Assembly: GCA_965217625.1 (NCBI GenBank)
Contig: OZ244557.1
Coordinates: forward strand, 2,604,001 to 2,668,000
Direction of reading: 5' to 3'
Origin: TK10-74A sp965217625
Lineage (GTDB): Bacteria > Chloroflexota > Dehalococcoidia > Bin125
Length of the DNA: 64,000 nt
Shown piece after piece: positions 26,820-35,684 of this stretch; the stretch's first letter is position 1, and every line of letters begins with the position of its first letter. The position numbers were made by a program, and so were the translations under genes. The notes under the pieces were generated by a model. That model searched no databases. It saw nothing but the letters and a program-made list of their open reading frames with translations, and had not been told where the DNA came from.

Positions 26820-27785
26820 CTATGCGCAGGCAGGGTCGTCGGACGACCAGCGGTTGTACGACGGGTCGTCCTCCTGCACGAGCCGATCGCGCGTCGCCCG
26901 CCACGATTCCTCCCAGGCCACGGGATCGTGCAACTCCGACGCCGGATTCGCCCGGCTCCGCGCTACGAAGCCCGGGAACCCGGGCCGTCCCGTCGGCTGG
27001 CCGATCGGCTGGTAGCGCAGGTCGAGGCTCCAGCGGATCTCGTCGCTCACGTTCGGCAGGGCGGAGTGCACCGTGCGGCGGTGCATGAACAGCACATCGC
27101 CCGCCCGCATCGGCAGCGCCCGCGCCGACTCCTCGTCGAACAGGGCGCCGGGAATCTGGATCCCCGCCGCGCCGCCGCAGTGCGTCAGCACCTCGCCCCG
27201 GTGCGTCCCCGGCGCCACCTGCAGGCAGCCGTTCTCCACGCCCGCGTCGCGCAGCGGGAACCAGACCGTCAGCATCTCCGTGTCGTCCGCCTCCTCCGTG
27301 ACCACGCCGCTGTCCTGATGCCACGGCGTCGCGCCGAAGATCACGTCGCCCGCCTCCGTCCGCGGGCAGTCGCGCTCCGGCACCTTGATGCGCACGTGCT
27401 GCACCGGGTTCGAGTAGATCTCCGGCCCGATCGCCGACTCGACCGCGTCGAGCAGCGGCGGCGCCGTCAGCGTGCCGAAGACCGCCGGGCCGGCCCAGAA
27501 CGGCGTCTCGGCCCGGACGTCCTTCTGGGGCAGCGAGAAGTCGAAGTACTGGTGGTGGACGGCGCCGCTCTCGGCGTAGATGCGCGTCACGCGCGGCCCG
27601 AAGGGCAACTCCTCGTACGCTGACTCGATCGAGCCCGCCGCCACGAGGTCGCGCGCCAGTTGGTCGAGCACGCCGTGGTACTCCGCCGTGATCGGCCCCA
27701 GGTGCTCCTCGGGGTCCAGCAGCCCCTCCACGACCACGTAGCCGTACGTGTCGAGGTGGTCCAGTTGCGTGCTCGTCAGCGGCAT
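26820..27785 (-). CDS. phytanoyl-CoA dioxygenase family protein
   Basis: A 321-residue Fe(II)/2-oxoglutarate oxygenase of the PhyH type. The iron-binding facial triad is probably HQD in TPWHQDSGVV and the later His in FMHRRTVHSALPN; VAPGTHRGEVL is the strand between them. Members hydroxylate lipids, secondary metabolites or phosphonates. It converges with the SDR gene with an 11-base gap. Confidence 0.87.
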   Translation of the reverse strand: MPLTSTQLDHLDTYGYVVVEGLLDPEEHLGPITAEYHGVLDQLARDLVAAGSIESAYEELPFGPRVTRIYAESGAVHHQYFDFSLPQKDVRAETPFWAGPAVFGTLTAPPLLDAVESAIGPEIYSNPVQHVRIKVPERDCPRTEAGDVIFGATPWHQDSGVVTEEADDTEMLTVWFPLRDAGVENGCLQVAPGTHRGEVLTHCGGAAGIQIPGALFDEESARALPMRAGDVLFMHRRTVHSALPNVSDEIRWSLDLRYQPIGQPTGRPGFPGFVARSRANPASELHDPVAWEESWRATRDRLVQEDDPSYNRWSSDDPACA

Positions 27786-27822
27786 GGCGTTCTCCCCTTC
27801 GCGTCGTGCGGGTGCGCGGATT

Positions 27823-27957
27823 CTACCGGGCGCCGCCCTGCGATGCTAGCCGCCCGCCCCCAGCTCGGCCCAGGGGTCGATCATCACCTTCGTACCCGGG
27901 CCCCCCCAGCGTGACCTCGCCCGCCCGCCATTTCGCCTTGACCGTGTTCTCGCGCAT
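27823..27957 (-). pseudogene. chimeric remnant: HpcH/HpaI aldolase start joined to alcohol dehydrogenase end
   Basis: A GAGGAG ribosome site precedes ATG27957 and codons reading MRENTVKAKWRAGEVTLG, the typical start of an HpcH/HpaI aldolase. At the G/C run near 27898-27908 the sequence switches to one matching the 3-prime end of a zinc dehydrogenase (compare 29333-29367), but in a different reading frame, so the 44-codon product is nonsense after the join. No full-length version of this aldolase is in the window. Confidence 0.65.
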
Positions 27958-28125
27958 GGACGCTCCTCGTTGTGCGTGCAGACCGGGCCGGATGCGGAAT
28001 TCGGAACCGCCCCCCGCCGCCTGACGGCGAGAGCATCCAATGCCGTTGCATGGCGACCCTCAAGCGCGGAAGATGCCCCGGACTGCACACGGCGGAAGGC
28101 CGATGGGTTGGAGGGAGGCCGAACG
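27958..28125. other. upstream region of the threonine synthase-like gene
   Basis: Together with the remnant to its left this makes a 340-base stretch (27786-28125) without an intact gene. I see no RNA or operator in this part; it probably holds the threonine synthase-like promoter. Confidence 0.3.
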
Positions 28126-29310
28126 ATGGAGCTGCCCGCGCCGGCGCTGCTGCGCCTGGAGTGCTCGATCTGCGGGGCCGAGCACTCGCCCGCGGAGCTG
28201 CAGACGATCTGCCGCGTCTGCGGCCGCGCCCTGTTCGCCCGCTACGACCTCGACGCGGCCAAGCGCACGCTGACGCGGGAGAGCCTCGGCCGCCGTCCCG
28301 CCTCGATGTGGCGCTACGCCGAAGTGCTGGCCGGCAGCGACGTCGCCGGCCGGATCTCGCTGGGCGAGGGCATGACGCCGTTGCTCCGCACCCCCCGTTT
28401 GGGGGCGGAACTGGGCTGCGGCGCACTCTGGGTCAAGGACGAGGGAGGCAACCCCACAGGCTCGTTCAAGGCGCGCGGCATCGCGGCGGCCATGGCGATG
28501 GCGCTGAAGCTGGGCGTGACCGACGTCGGCATGCCCACGGCGGGCAACGCCGGCTCGGCCTCGGCGGCCTACGGGGCGCGCAGCGGCATCCGCGCCCACA
28601 TCGCGATGCCGCGGGACACGCCCGAGAGCATCGTCAGCGAGGTGCGCAACTACGGCGCGGAGCTGCAACTCGTCGACGGCCTGATCAGCGACGCCGGCCG
28701 CCTCATCGCCGAGGGCTGCCGCGCGAACGGCTGGTTTGAGATGGCGACGCTGAAGGAGCCCTACCGCGTGGAGGGCAAGAAGACGATGGGCTACGAGCTG
28801 TGGGAGCAGTTCGACGGCCGGCTGCCCGACGCGATCCTCTACCCCACCGGCGGCGGCACCGGCCTGATCGGCATGTGGAAGGCATTCGACGAGTTGGAGC
28901 AGATGGGGCTGCTGGGCCCCGAGCGCCCCCGCATGTTCGCCGTCCAGTCCGCAGGCTGCGCGCCCATCGTGCGCGCCTGGGAGGCCGGCGCCGAGCGGGC
29001 GCAGCCGTGGCAGGACGCCGCCACCGTCGCGCCGGGCATCCGCGTGCCCGCCCCCTTCGCCGACGACCTCATCCTGCAGGCGCTCCGCGCCAGCGGCGGC
29101 AGCGCCGTCGCCGTGCCCGACGACGCCCTCGTGCCGGCGATGCGGCAGCTGGCCCGCGCGGAGGGGATCGACGCCTGCCCGGAGGGCGCGGCCTCGCTCG
29201 CCGGTCTGCGGCGCCTGCTCTCCGACGGCGTGCTGGACGGGGCCGCCCGCATCGTGCTGTTCAACACGGGCAGCGGCCTGAAGCACCCGGAGCTGCGGCC
29301 CGACGCCTGA
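28126..29310 (+). CDS. threonine synthase-like PLP enzyme
   Basis: A 394-residue fold-type II PLP enzyme. An N-terminal zinc ribbon is formed by Cys13, Cys16, Cys29 and Cys32. The PLP lysine is Lys115 in GNPTGSFKARG, AGNAGSASAAYG binds the substrate carboxylate and PTGGGTGLIG binds the cofactor phosphate. It resembles threonine synthases that convert O-phosphohomoserine to threonine, but related enzymes act on other amino acids. GGAGGG precedes ATG28126. Its end is 11 bases from the convergent dehydrogenase gene. Confidence 0.85.
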   Translation: MELPAPALLRLECSICGAEHSPAELQTICRVCGRALFARYDLDAAKRTLTRESLGRRPASMWRYAEVLAGSDVAGRISLGEGMTPLLRTPRLGAELGCGALWVKDEGGNPTGSFKARGIAAAMAMALKLGVTDVGMPTAGNAGSASAAYGARSGIRAHIAMPRDTPESIVSEVRNYGAELQLVDGLISDAGRLIAEGCRANGWFEMATLKEPYRVEGKKTMGYELWEQFDGRLPDAILYPTGGGTGLIGMWKAFDELEQMGLLGPERPRMFAVQSAGCAPIVRAWEAGAERAQPWQDAATVAPGIRVPAPFADDLILQALRASGGSAVAVPDDALVPAMRQLARAEGIDACPEGAASLAGLRRLLSDGVLDGAARIVLFNTGSGLKHPELRPDA

Positions 29311-29321
29311 TCCGCCGACCG

Positions 29322-30371
29322 CTACTCGGCCCAGGGGTCGATCATCACCTTCGTGCCCGGGCCCCCGAAGCTTGTCTCGTAGGCGGTGGCCGCATCGTCG
29401 ATGCCGAAGCGGTGCGTGATCAGCCGGTCGACGGGCAGGCCTTCCCGCACGAGGTCGAACAACTCCAGCACCTGGTCCGGGGTGACGCACCAGCTGGAGA
29501 TCAGCGTCATCTCCTTCAGCAGCAGCTGATCCAGAACCCGCACCGGCGTCGCCCTGCCGACCGGAGGGTCCGCCCCGGGCTCATACTTCAGGCCCAGGAA
29601 GCCCACCGCCCCGCCGCCCCGCGTGGCGTCGAGACACAGATTTTGCGGTTCCGGGTAGCCCGTGAAGTCGATCGCCTTGTCCACGCCCTGCCCGCCGGTC
29701 AGTTCCATGACCCGCTCCAGCGCGTCCTCGCGCGTGGGGTTGATCGCGTAATCCACCCCGAAGTTGGGCGCGCGGTCCAGACGCGCGTCGTTCACCTCGG
29801 TCGCGATGATGCGCGCCCCCAGCCTGCGGCACAGCATCGAGGCGGAGGCGCCCAGCGGCCCCAGTCCCGTGATCAGCACCGTGTCGAACCCGTTCACGCC
29901 CAGCCGCCGGATGCCGCGGTACGGCGTCCCCACACAGTCGACCAGCAGCGCCCCCTGCTCGAAGGAGATGTCGTCGGGCAACTCGATGCAGCAGTCCTCC
30001 CGGCGCACCGCGAACTGCGCGTGCGCGCCGATGACGCCCTCGGGCCGGGGGCCCAGGTTCTGGCATCGCAGCCACACGCCGCGATAGCAGTTCGCGCACT
30101 TGCCGCAGCGATCGCCGAGGTCTGGATAGATGGCGACGCGGGCCCCCTCCTTGAGGCGGGAGCCGGGGGCGGTCTTCCACACGATTCCCGTCGCTTCGTG
30201 TCCCCCGTTCCGCATGCCCCCAAGTGCGGTCAGGTCGGTGTACATAGCGAGTTCCGTACCGCAGATCGTCGAGCTGATCACCTTGATCACCACGAAATCG
30301 TCGGACGGCTCCGGCTCGGGCGTCTCCTCCACGCTCACCCGTCGATCTCCGTGGAACTGCACGATCTTCAT
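29322..30371 (-). CDS. zinc-dependent alcohol dehydrogenase family protein
   Basis: A 349-residue MDR dehydrogenase. Catalytic zinc ligands are Cys in STICGTE and GGHEATG; structural-zinc cysteines lie in CGKCANCYRGVWLRC. A Rossmann motif is visible as GLGPLGAS. It is only distantly related to the tandem pair at 1.3-3.7 kb and resembles sorbitol or threonine dehydrogenase-like enzymes. ATG30371 has GAGAGGAG upstream. Its final 35 bases are echoed in the chimeric remnant at 27846-27900. Confidence 0.88.
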   Translation of the reverse strand: MKIVQFHGDRRVSVEETPEPEPSDDFVVIKVISSTICGTELAMYTDLTALGGMRNGGHEATGIVWKTAPGSRLKEGARVAIYPDLGDRCGKCANCYRGVWLRCQNLGPRPEGVIGAHAQFAVRREDCCIELPDDISFEQGALLVDCVGTPYRGIRRLGVNGFDTVLITGLGPLGASASMLCRRLGARIIATEVNDARLDRAPNFGVDYAINPTREDALERVMELTGGQGVDKAIDFTGYPEPQNLCLDATRGGGAVGFLGLKYEPGADPPVGRATPVRVLDQLLLKEMTLISSWCVTPDQVLELFDLVREGLPVDRLITHRFGIDDAATAYETSFGGPGTKVMIDPWAE

Positions 30372-30476
30372 GGCGGTCTCCTCTCTCGCGTAGTGTGCGG
30401 CCGTGCTGGTTGTCGCTGCCGGCCGAGCCACGCGCACTGTAGCAGCCGCCCCTTGTGTTCCGCTCAGCGACGCACG

Positions 30477-32207
30477 CTAGCCGGACCCTTCGACTTCCAC
30501 AGTCACGATGTCGATGTTGTGGTACTTGCGATGCCGCACGGACGACGCGTAGTGCCGAAGCAGCAGGAACGAGATCTCCCGCTCGTCCTCGATCGTGGGC
30601 TCCTCGTCCAGATACGCCAGCCTGTCCTCAAGGTTCTCCTCGTCGGAAGCTGCCATGAACTCCAGCGTGATCTTCCCAGTGCTGCGGCCTGCCCGGACCA
30701 CCAAGCGCTGGCTTGCGCCCGTCGCGCCGTGGTCCTCTTCGGGCAGCAGGCTCGTCAGGGTCTCCTCACCGGCGGCGCGCAGTCTGTCTGTCGATGCCTC
30801 GTCCCAGTTGCTCTTCGCGGCGACCCCGCACAGGAACCCGTCGATCTCGGGCAGCGAGGAGGGATCCAGCCGCGTATTCAGGCGCTGCCGTCGCGGGGTG
30901 GTCAGGTCCATCAGCACGGACAGCACAATCACGGAGACGGCGCCGGTGGTCATGCCGTTGCTGAGCAGCGTCTCCCACGTCCCCGACAAGAGGTTCGGGA
31001 AGATCGCGTGATTCTGGAACCCGATGCCGATCCACAGGGACACGCCGACGATCGTCGCCTTGCGCGCGTCCACGCCGTCCTGGACCACGGTCCGCATCCC
31101 CTGCACGAACAGGAGCGCCAGCATCACCATGACGTATGCGACGAACACCGGGCGAGGGATCGCGATCAGGAGCGCCGTGAGCTTGGGCAAGAACGCCACC
31201 ACGATCAAGATCGCGCCGCCGTAGACTCCCATGCGACGCGCGGCGACGCCGGTGAGGATGACCCGTGCCGAATTCGCCGGGCCGACGCTGTTCGGCAACG
31301 TGCCCAAGAGCGCAGCGACCAGCTTCGTCAACGCGACCAGATTGTGCGCGCCCTGCACGACGCGGAAGTCGGCTGCGCGCGGCCTGCGCCACGCGACCTG
31401 CTGGATCGCCACGGTATCGCTAATGGAGTTGATCGTGATGGCCAGCGAAACGACGACGAAGCCCGGCAGGAGCGCCCAGAAAGCCGCGCCCAGACTCAGG
31501 TCGAATCCTGGCCAGACGACCGGCGGAATTCCGACCCAGGCCGCCTCCCGCACGAGCCCAAGGTCGAACAGACCGAGCGGCGCTGCCGCGGCGCAACCCG
31601 CGAGGATCCCGATGATCGGCGCCCACTGCTGCAAGGCCGCTGAGGCGTACAGCCGCAGGGCGATGAGGACGAGCAACGTCACGGCGAACGCGATCGGCGC
31701 CGCGGCCTGAGGCGCGCCGTCGGGCGCGTCCGCCAGCCGGCCCAACAGCACCGACAGGACGGTGATGGCCAGCAACATGAGCACCGTGCCCGTGACCATT
31801 GGCGTGATGATCCGGCGCAGCAGCGACAACCGCGCGATCAGGGCGAACTCGATCAGGGCGGACGCGACGATCAGGCTCGACAGCATCGCCGGCCCACCCT
31901 CCAGCAGCGCGGCGACGCAGACCGGGATGAACGCGGTGAGGGTGATCACGCTGAGCGGATACCCCGACCCAAACCGCCCGACGCGGACAGTCTGCAGAAT
32001 GGCGCCCAGGCCGCAGACCGCGAGCGTCGCGAAGAATATCCACGCCAGGTAGCTGTCGGGTTGGCCCCCCGCCCGCGCAACGATCGCCGTCGTGGCGGCC
32101 AGCGCGGCCAGCCGGCCCGCGACGTTCTGAAAGCCGTGACCCAGGGACGCCAGATGCGGCGGCGCCTCATCCGGCTGATAGAGGAGGTCTTCGTTTACCT
32201 GGGCCAC
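30477..32207 (-). CDS. NCS2 (xanthine/uracil) permease with C-terminal ATPase-like domain
   Basis: A 576-residue inner-membrane protein. Residues about 20-435 form the 12-14 helix NCS2/nucleobase permease core, with motifs such as SVGPANSARVILTGVAARRMG. The soluble C-terminal 130 residues resemble a degenerate GHKL/HATPase_c_2 (anti-sigma kinase type) domain: LRAAGEETLTSLL in the N-box position and ISFLLLRHYASSVRHRKYHN like the terminal helix. Loss of the N-box Asn suggests regulation rather than catalysis. Composition is slightly less GC-rich than neighbours. GTG32207 is the likely start. Confidence 0.8.
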   Translation of the reverse strand: MAQVNEDLLYQPDEAPPHLASLGHGFQNVAGRLAALAATTAIVARAGGQPDSYLAWIFFATLAVCGLGAILQTVRVGRFGSGYPLSVITLTAFIPVCVAALLEGGPAMLSSLIVASALIEFALIARLSLLRRIITPMVTGTVLMLLAITVLSVLLGRLADAPDGAPQAAAPIAFAVTLLVLIALRLYASAALQQWAPIIGILAGCAAAAPLGLFDLGLVREAAWVGIPPVVWPGFDLSLGAAFWALLPGFVVVSLAITINSISDTVAIQQVAWRRPRAADFRVVQGAHNLVALTKLVAALLGTLPNSVGPANSARVILTGVAARRMGVYGGAILIVVAFLPKLTALLIAIPRPVFVAYVMVMLALLFVQGMRTVVQDGVDARKATIVGVSLWIGIGFQNHAIFPNLLSGTWETLLSNGMTTGAVSVIVLSVLMDLTTPRRQRLNTRLDPSSLPEIDGFLCGVAAKSNWDEASTDRLRAAGEETLTSLLPEEDHGATGASQRLVVRAGRSTGKITLEFMAASDEENLEDRLAYLDEEPTIEDEREISFLLLRHYASSVRHRKYHNIDIVTVEVEGSG

Positions 32208-32451
32208 GATTGGAGCCCGCCTACGCCGCCCGCCAGCTAGCGGCCGGCTTCGTCACACGCCTGGCGGACTGCTTGCGGAGACATCGGGCGCGCTTCGCCG
32301 ATCATCACCGCGTCGGCGGCGCCCGAGACTTGCTGCCCGTCAGTCACGGCGCTCCCCCCGCGTTCCACACGGTCGAGTCCCGGATTCCGCACTGGATGCG
32401 GTGAGCCTGCATCGCGCGTCCGAGTATAGCGGGACGCCGGGGGGCGGCCCG
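32208..32451. other. intergenic region without recognisable gene
   Basis: 244 bases between two minus-strand genes. A short minus-strand frame ending at 32237 (MSPQAVRQACDEAGR) might be a gene remnant, but I could not match it to a family. Confidence 0.25.
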
Positions 32452-33492
32452 TCACTGCAAGGGCAGCGGCGGCTGCCACCACGCCGGCCGATCGCTGACC
32501 TCCATCGACGTCACCCACTTCACCCAGTGGTAGCCCCGCTTGCCCGGCGCGATGAGCCGCACGGGGAAGCCGTGCGACCCTGACAGCGCCTCCCCGCCCA
32601 CGTGCGTCGCGAGGAGCAGCCGATCGGCGTGCGACAGCGGGAAGCGACGGTCGTAGCCCGTCGCGGACTGGAAGACGAGGCTGCGCGCCTCCGGGCCCGG
32701 CTGCGCCCGCCGCAGCAGGTCCGCGACCGACACGCCCGACCAATCCTGCTCGGTGTACCAGCCGCCCGTGCAGTCGAGGATCGCGCGCCCCTGCTCGGCG
32801 ACCACCAGGTCGTCGTACGACAGGCGCAACTCCGCCGCGACGTGGCCGTGCACGCGCAGCCGCCAGGTGTCGGCGTCGATGTGCTGGCGGGTGTCGCTGA
32901 GCCAGTTGGTCGTGCGATGCGCGTTGCCCTCGAAGCTGTCCTGCTCGACGGAGCCAGTGAAGCGCCGTCGCGCGCCCGGCAGGGAGATCAGGCCGGACGA
33001 GAACTCCACGCCCTGCCAGGCGATGAGCCCCGCGCCGAAGATCGCGGCGCTGCGCAGCGCGGCCCGGCGGCTGGCGAAATCGCGCGCGCGGGTGCGGGGC
33101 CAGCGGGCCAGCAGGTGGACGACGACGAACGGCAGCAGGAGCAGCGCCAGCAGGACGTGGAAGGTGAGACCGCTGATGCGCCCGTAGAGCGGCAGCGCGA
33201 TGTTGGGCAGCCCGATCGTCGACCACAGCAGCCCCGTCAGCAGCGTGGCCAAGAAGATAAGGAGGAGCAGGGCCGACGCCAGCGCCCAGACGCCGCTCCC
33301 CCGGCGCGCGAAGGAGCGACGGATGATGCGCCACTTCCAGGCCAGCACCACCAGCAGCGTGAAGCCGCCCAGGCTGTGCAGCCAGAAGACCCAGCGGCCA
33401 TCGGGCGCGCCGACGAGGAACGAACTGAGGCCCGACGCCCCCTCAAGCAGGAGGAGCGCCAGGATCGTGAGGTTGGTTGCGCGCGCGCTCAT
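32452..33492 (-). CDS. membrane-anchored sulfite-oxidase-family molybdoenzyme
   Basis: A 346-residue protein fusing an N-terminal membrane module of about four to five helices (1-165, with His39 and His112 as possible haem or packing residues) to a molybdopterin domain. The molybdenum-binding cysteine is Cys241 in ILDCTGGWYTEQDW, and SHGFPVRLIAPGKRGYHWVKW is the conserved late segment. The combination is like MsrP/YedY with YedZ fused in one chain. Electron-transfer role in the membrane is inferred; substrate unknown. Confidence 0.87.
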   Translation of the reverse strand: MSARATNLTILALLLLEGASGLSSFLVGAPDGRWVFWLHSLGGFTLLVVLAWKWRIIRRSFARRGSGVWALASALLLLIFLATLLTGLLWSTIGLPNIALPLYGRISGLTFHVLLALLLLPFVVVHLLARWPRTRARDFASRRAALRSAAIFGAGLIAWQGVEFSSGLISLPGARRRFTGSVEQDSFEGNAHRTTNWLSDTRQHIDADTWRLRVHGHVAAELRLSYDDLVVAEQGRAILDCTGGWYTEQDWSGVSVADLLRRAQPGPEARSLVFQSATGYDRRFPLSHADRLLLATHVGGEALSGSHGFPVRLIAPGKRGYHWVKWVTSMEVSDRPAWWQPPLPLQ

Positions 33493-33567
33493 GAGGTCCT
33501 GCCGGCGGTGTACGCAAGGATACGTCCCGGCCCGCCGCTTCGGATGGGGCGACGCGGCGGGCGGCGC

Positions 33568-34530
33568 TCAGTACCACTTCGCCTTGTCGACCACGTTCAC
33601 GAAGTCGCGCCCGTCGATCAGGCGGCGGGCGTTCTCGAGGATGAGCGCGAAGCGGCGCTCGGGGATGTTCTCCGCGTCGGCCACGGCGACGTGCGGCGTG
33701 ATCAGCACGTTCTCCATCCGCCACAGCGGATGACCGACGGGCAGCGGCTCCGTCTCGAAGACGTCCAGCCCGGCCCCCGCGATCTCCCCGGCTGCGAGCG
33801 CGGCGACGAGGTCGTCGAGCTTGGTGGTCATGCCCCGCCCGATGTTGATGAAGTAGGCCGAGCGCTTCATCGCCCGGAACCGGCGGGCGTCCCACATCCC
33901 CTCGGTCTCGGGCGTGTGCGGCACCGTCGTCACGACGAAGTCCGCCTCCGGCAACCGCTGGTCGAGTTCACGGGGCGGCACGATCTCGGCGGGGACGTCC
34001 CGCTCGGGCCGCGGATCGACGCCGATCACCCGCGCGCCGAAGGCCGCGCAGAGTCGCGCCGTCTCGGCCCCGATCCCGCCCACCCCGGCGATCAGCACGG
34101 TCGACGTCGCCAGGTCCACGTAGCCGCGCTGGCGCGCCGCCGGATCCCAGCGGCTCTGCGCCTGCGCCGCGCTCCAGTAGGGCAGCCCGCGCGACAGGGC
34201 CAGCATGAACATCAGGATGTGATGGGCGATGTGGTCGGAGTAGATGCCGCGCGGGTTGGAGACCGTGACGGGGTGATCGGCCAGCGCCGGGTAGTAGTAG
34301 CCGGGCGGCGGCCCGGCGAACGGGTTTTGCAGCAGCCGCAGCCGCTCGACCGTGGGCAGAACGTCGGGCGGGATGCCGCCGTAGGCCGCGTCGGCGTCGA
34401 TCAACTCGCGGGCGGCGGCGGCGGCGTCCTCCGCCACGACGACCTCGAGTTGGGGCAGCGCCCCCCGGAGGCGCCGCGCCCAGGCGCGCACGTCGTCGTC
34501 GATGGGCGGTAACAGCACGTACTTGGGCAT
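33568..34530 (-). CDS. D-2-hydroxyacid dehydrogenase
   Basis: A 320-residue NAD(P)-dependent D-isomer-specific 2-hydroxyacid dehydrogenase. It has the Rossmann motif GVGGIGAETARL, catalytic Arg in INIGRGMTTKL, Glu in FETEPLPVGHPLW and His in ITPHVAV. Two adjacent ATGs exist (34533 and 34530); the second has better spacing from GGAGG. Divergent from the Gfo/Idh/MocA gene by about 93 bases, suggesting shared control. Confidence 0.9.
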   Translation of the reverse strand: MPKYVLLPPIDDDVRAWARRLRGALPQLEVVVAEDAAAAARELIDADAAYGGIPPDVLPTVERLRLLQNPFAGPPPGYYYPALADHPVTVSNPRGIYSDHIAHHILMFMLALSRGLPYWSAAQAQSRWDPAARQRGYVDLATSTVLIAGVGGIGAETARLCAAFGARVIGVDPRPERDVPAEIVPPRELDQRLPEADFVVTTVPHTPETEGMWDARRFRAMKRSAYFINIGRGMTTKLDDLVAALAAGEIAGAGLDVFETEPLPVGHPLWRMENVLITPHVAVADAENIPERRFALILENARRLIDGRDFVNVVDKAKWY

Positions 34531-34623
34531 CATGCCTCCGCAGCGGGTAGCACTGTTGCGGGTATCCTAGACCGACGCCCGCGCCGCACGGTGAGCGCGG
34601 CCGGCAGGTGAGGAGCGGACGGC

Positions 34624-35610
34624 ATGGTAATGCGAATCGGCACGTTGGGCGCGGCCGCGATCACTCCCAGCGCCCTGATCGAACCGGCGGCGCGCCGCGA
34701 CGACGTCGAGGTGCGTTGCGTCGCCGCGCGGGACCGCGCCCGCGCCCAGGCGTTCGCCGAGACGCACGGCATCCCCACCGTCCACGACGGCTACGCGGAC
34801 GTGGTCGAGGATCCCGAGATCGACGCGGTCTACAACCCGCTCCAGATCAGCGGGCACAAGGAATGGACGATCCGCGCCCTGGAGGCCGGCAAGCACGTGC
34901 TCTGCGAGAAGCCCTTTGCGATGAACGAGGCGGAAGCCCGGGAGATGGCCGACGCCGCCCGCCGCAGCGGTCGCGTGTGCGTCGAGGCGTTCCACTACTA
35001 CTACCACCCGGTTGGCCGTCGCATGCGCGAGATCGTGCAGAGCGGCGCGCTGGGAGCGATCCGCTCCGCCAGCGCACACTTCGCGGTCGGGATCGAGGAC
35101 ACGCCCAGCTCGATCCGCCACCGGATCGAACTCGGCGGCGGCGCGACGATGGACCTGGGCTGCTACCCGCTGCACTTCCTGCGCCACATCTTCCGGGCCG
35201 AGCCCGAAGTGCTCTCGGCCAGCGCGGAGACGGTGCGCGGGCAGGTCGACGTCGGCATGGAGGCCGACCTGCGGTTCCCCGGCGACGTGCCCGCCCACAT
35301 CAGCACCGGCATGATCCCCGGGACGTGGTACACGGCCTGGGTCCACGTGGTCGGCGACGAGGGCGCGCTGCTGGTGGACAACCCCCTCGTCCCGCAGAAC
35401 GGCAATCGCATTGAGATCGCGACGGCCGCGGGCCGGGCGGTCGAGACGCTCGAGCGCACGCCCACCTTCGACTTCCAGCTCGAGGCCTTCGTGCGCGCCG
35501 TCGCCGGCGGCACGCCGATGCCCACCGACGCCGACGACGGCGTGATCAGCATGCGCGTCATCGACGCCGTCTACCGCGCCGCGGGGCTGTCGCCCCGGGG
35601 CGAAGTCTGA
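34624..35610 (+). CDS. Gfo/Idh/MocA family oxidoreductase
   Basis: A 328-residue NAD(P)-dependent sugar or polyol oxidoreductase. An N-terminal Rossmann domain starts MRIGTLGAAAITPSALI, with the catalytic EKPFAMN (about 95-101) and a C-terminal beta-sheet domain containing LGCYPLHFLRHIF. GTG or ATG alternatives exist within two codons of the start. Followed by the aldolase gene on the same strand, consistent with a sugar-acid pathway. Confidence 0.9.
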   Translation: MVMRIGTLGAAAITPSALIEPAARRDDVEVRCVAARDRARAQAFAETHGIPTVHDGYADVVEDPEIDAVYNPLQISGHKEWTIRALEAGKHVLCEKPFAMNEAEAREMADAARRSGRVCVEAFHYYYHPVGRRMREIVQSGALGAIRSASAHFAVGIEDTPSSIRHRIELGGGATMDLGCYPLHFLRHIFRAEPEVLSASAETVRGQVDVGMEADLRFPGDVPAHISTGMIPGTWYTAWVHVVGDEGALLVDNPLVPQNGNRIEIATAAGRAVETLERTPTFDFQLEAFVRAVAGGTPMPTDADDGVISMRVIDAVYRAAGLSPRGEV

Positions 35611-35684
35611 CACGATCCAGGTCGCGGGCCGGGCGCTCCCCGGCCACCTCTCCAGCCACACCTTCAGCAACGACAGGATGACCC

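Noticed and set aside
28800..31643. Plus-strand open frame of 947 codons
   Set aside because: It runs off-frame through the threonine synthase-like gene and antisense through the dehydrogenase and permease genes; low-complexity translation with no family signal.
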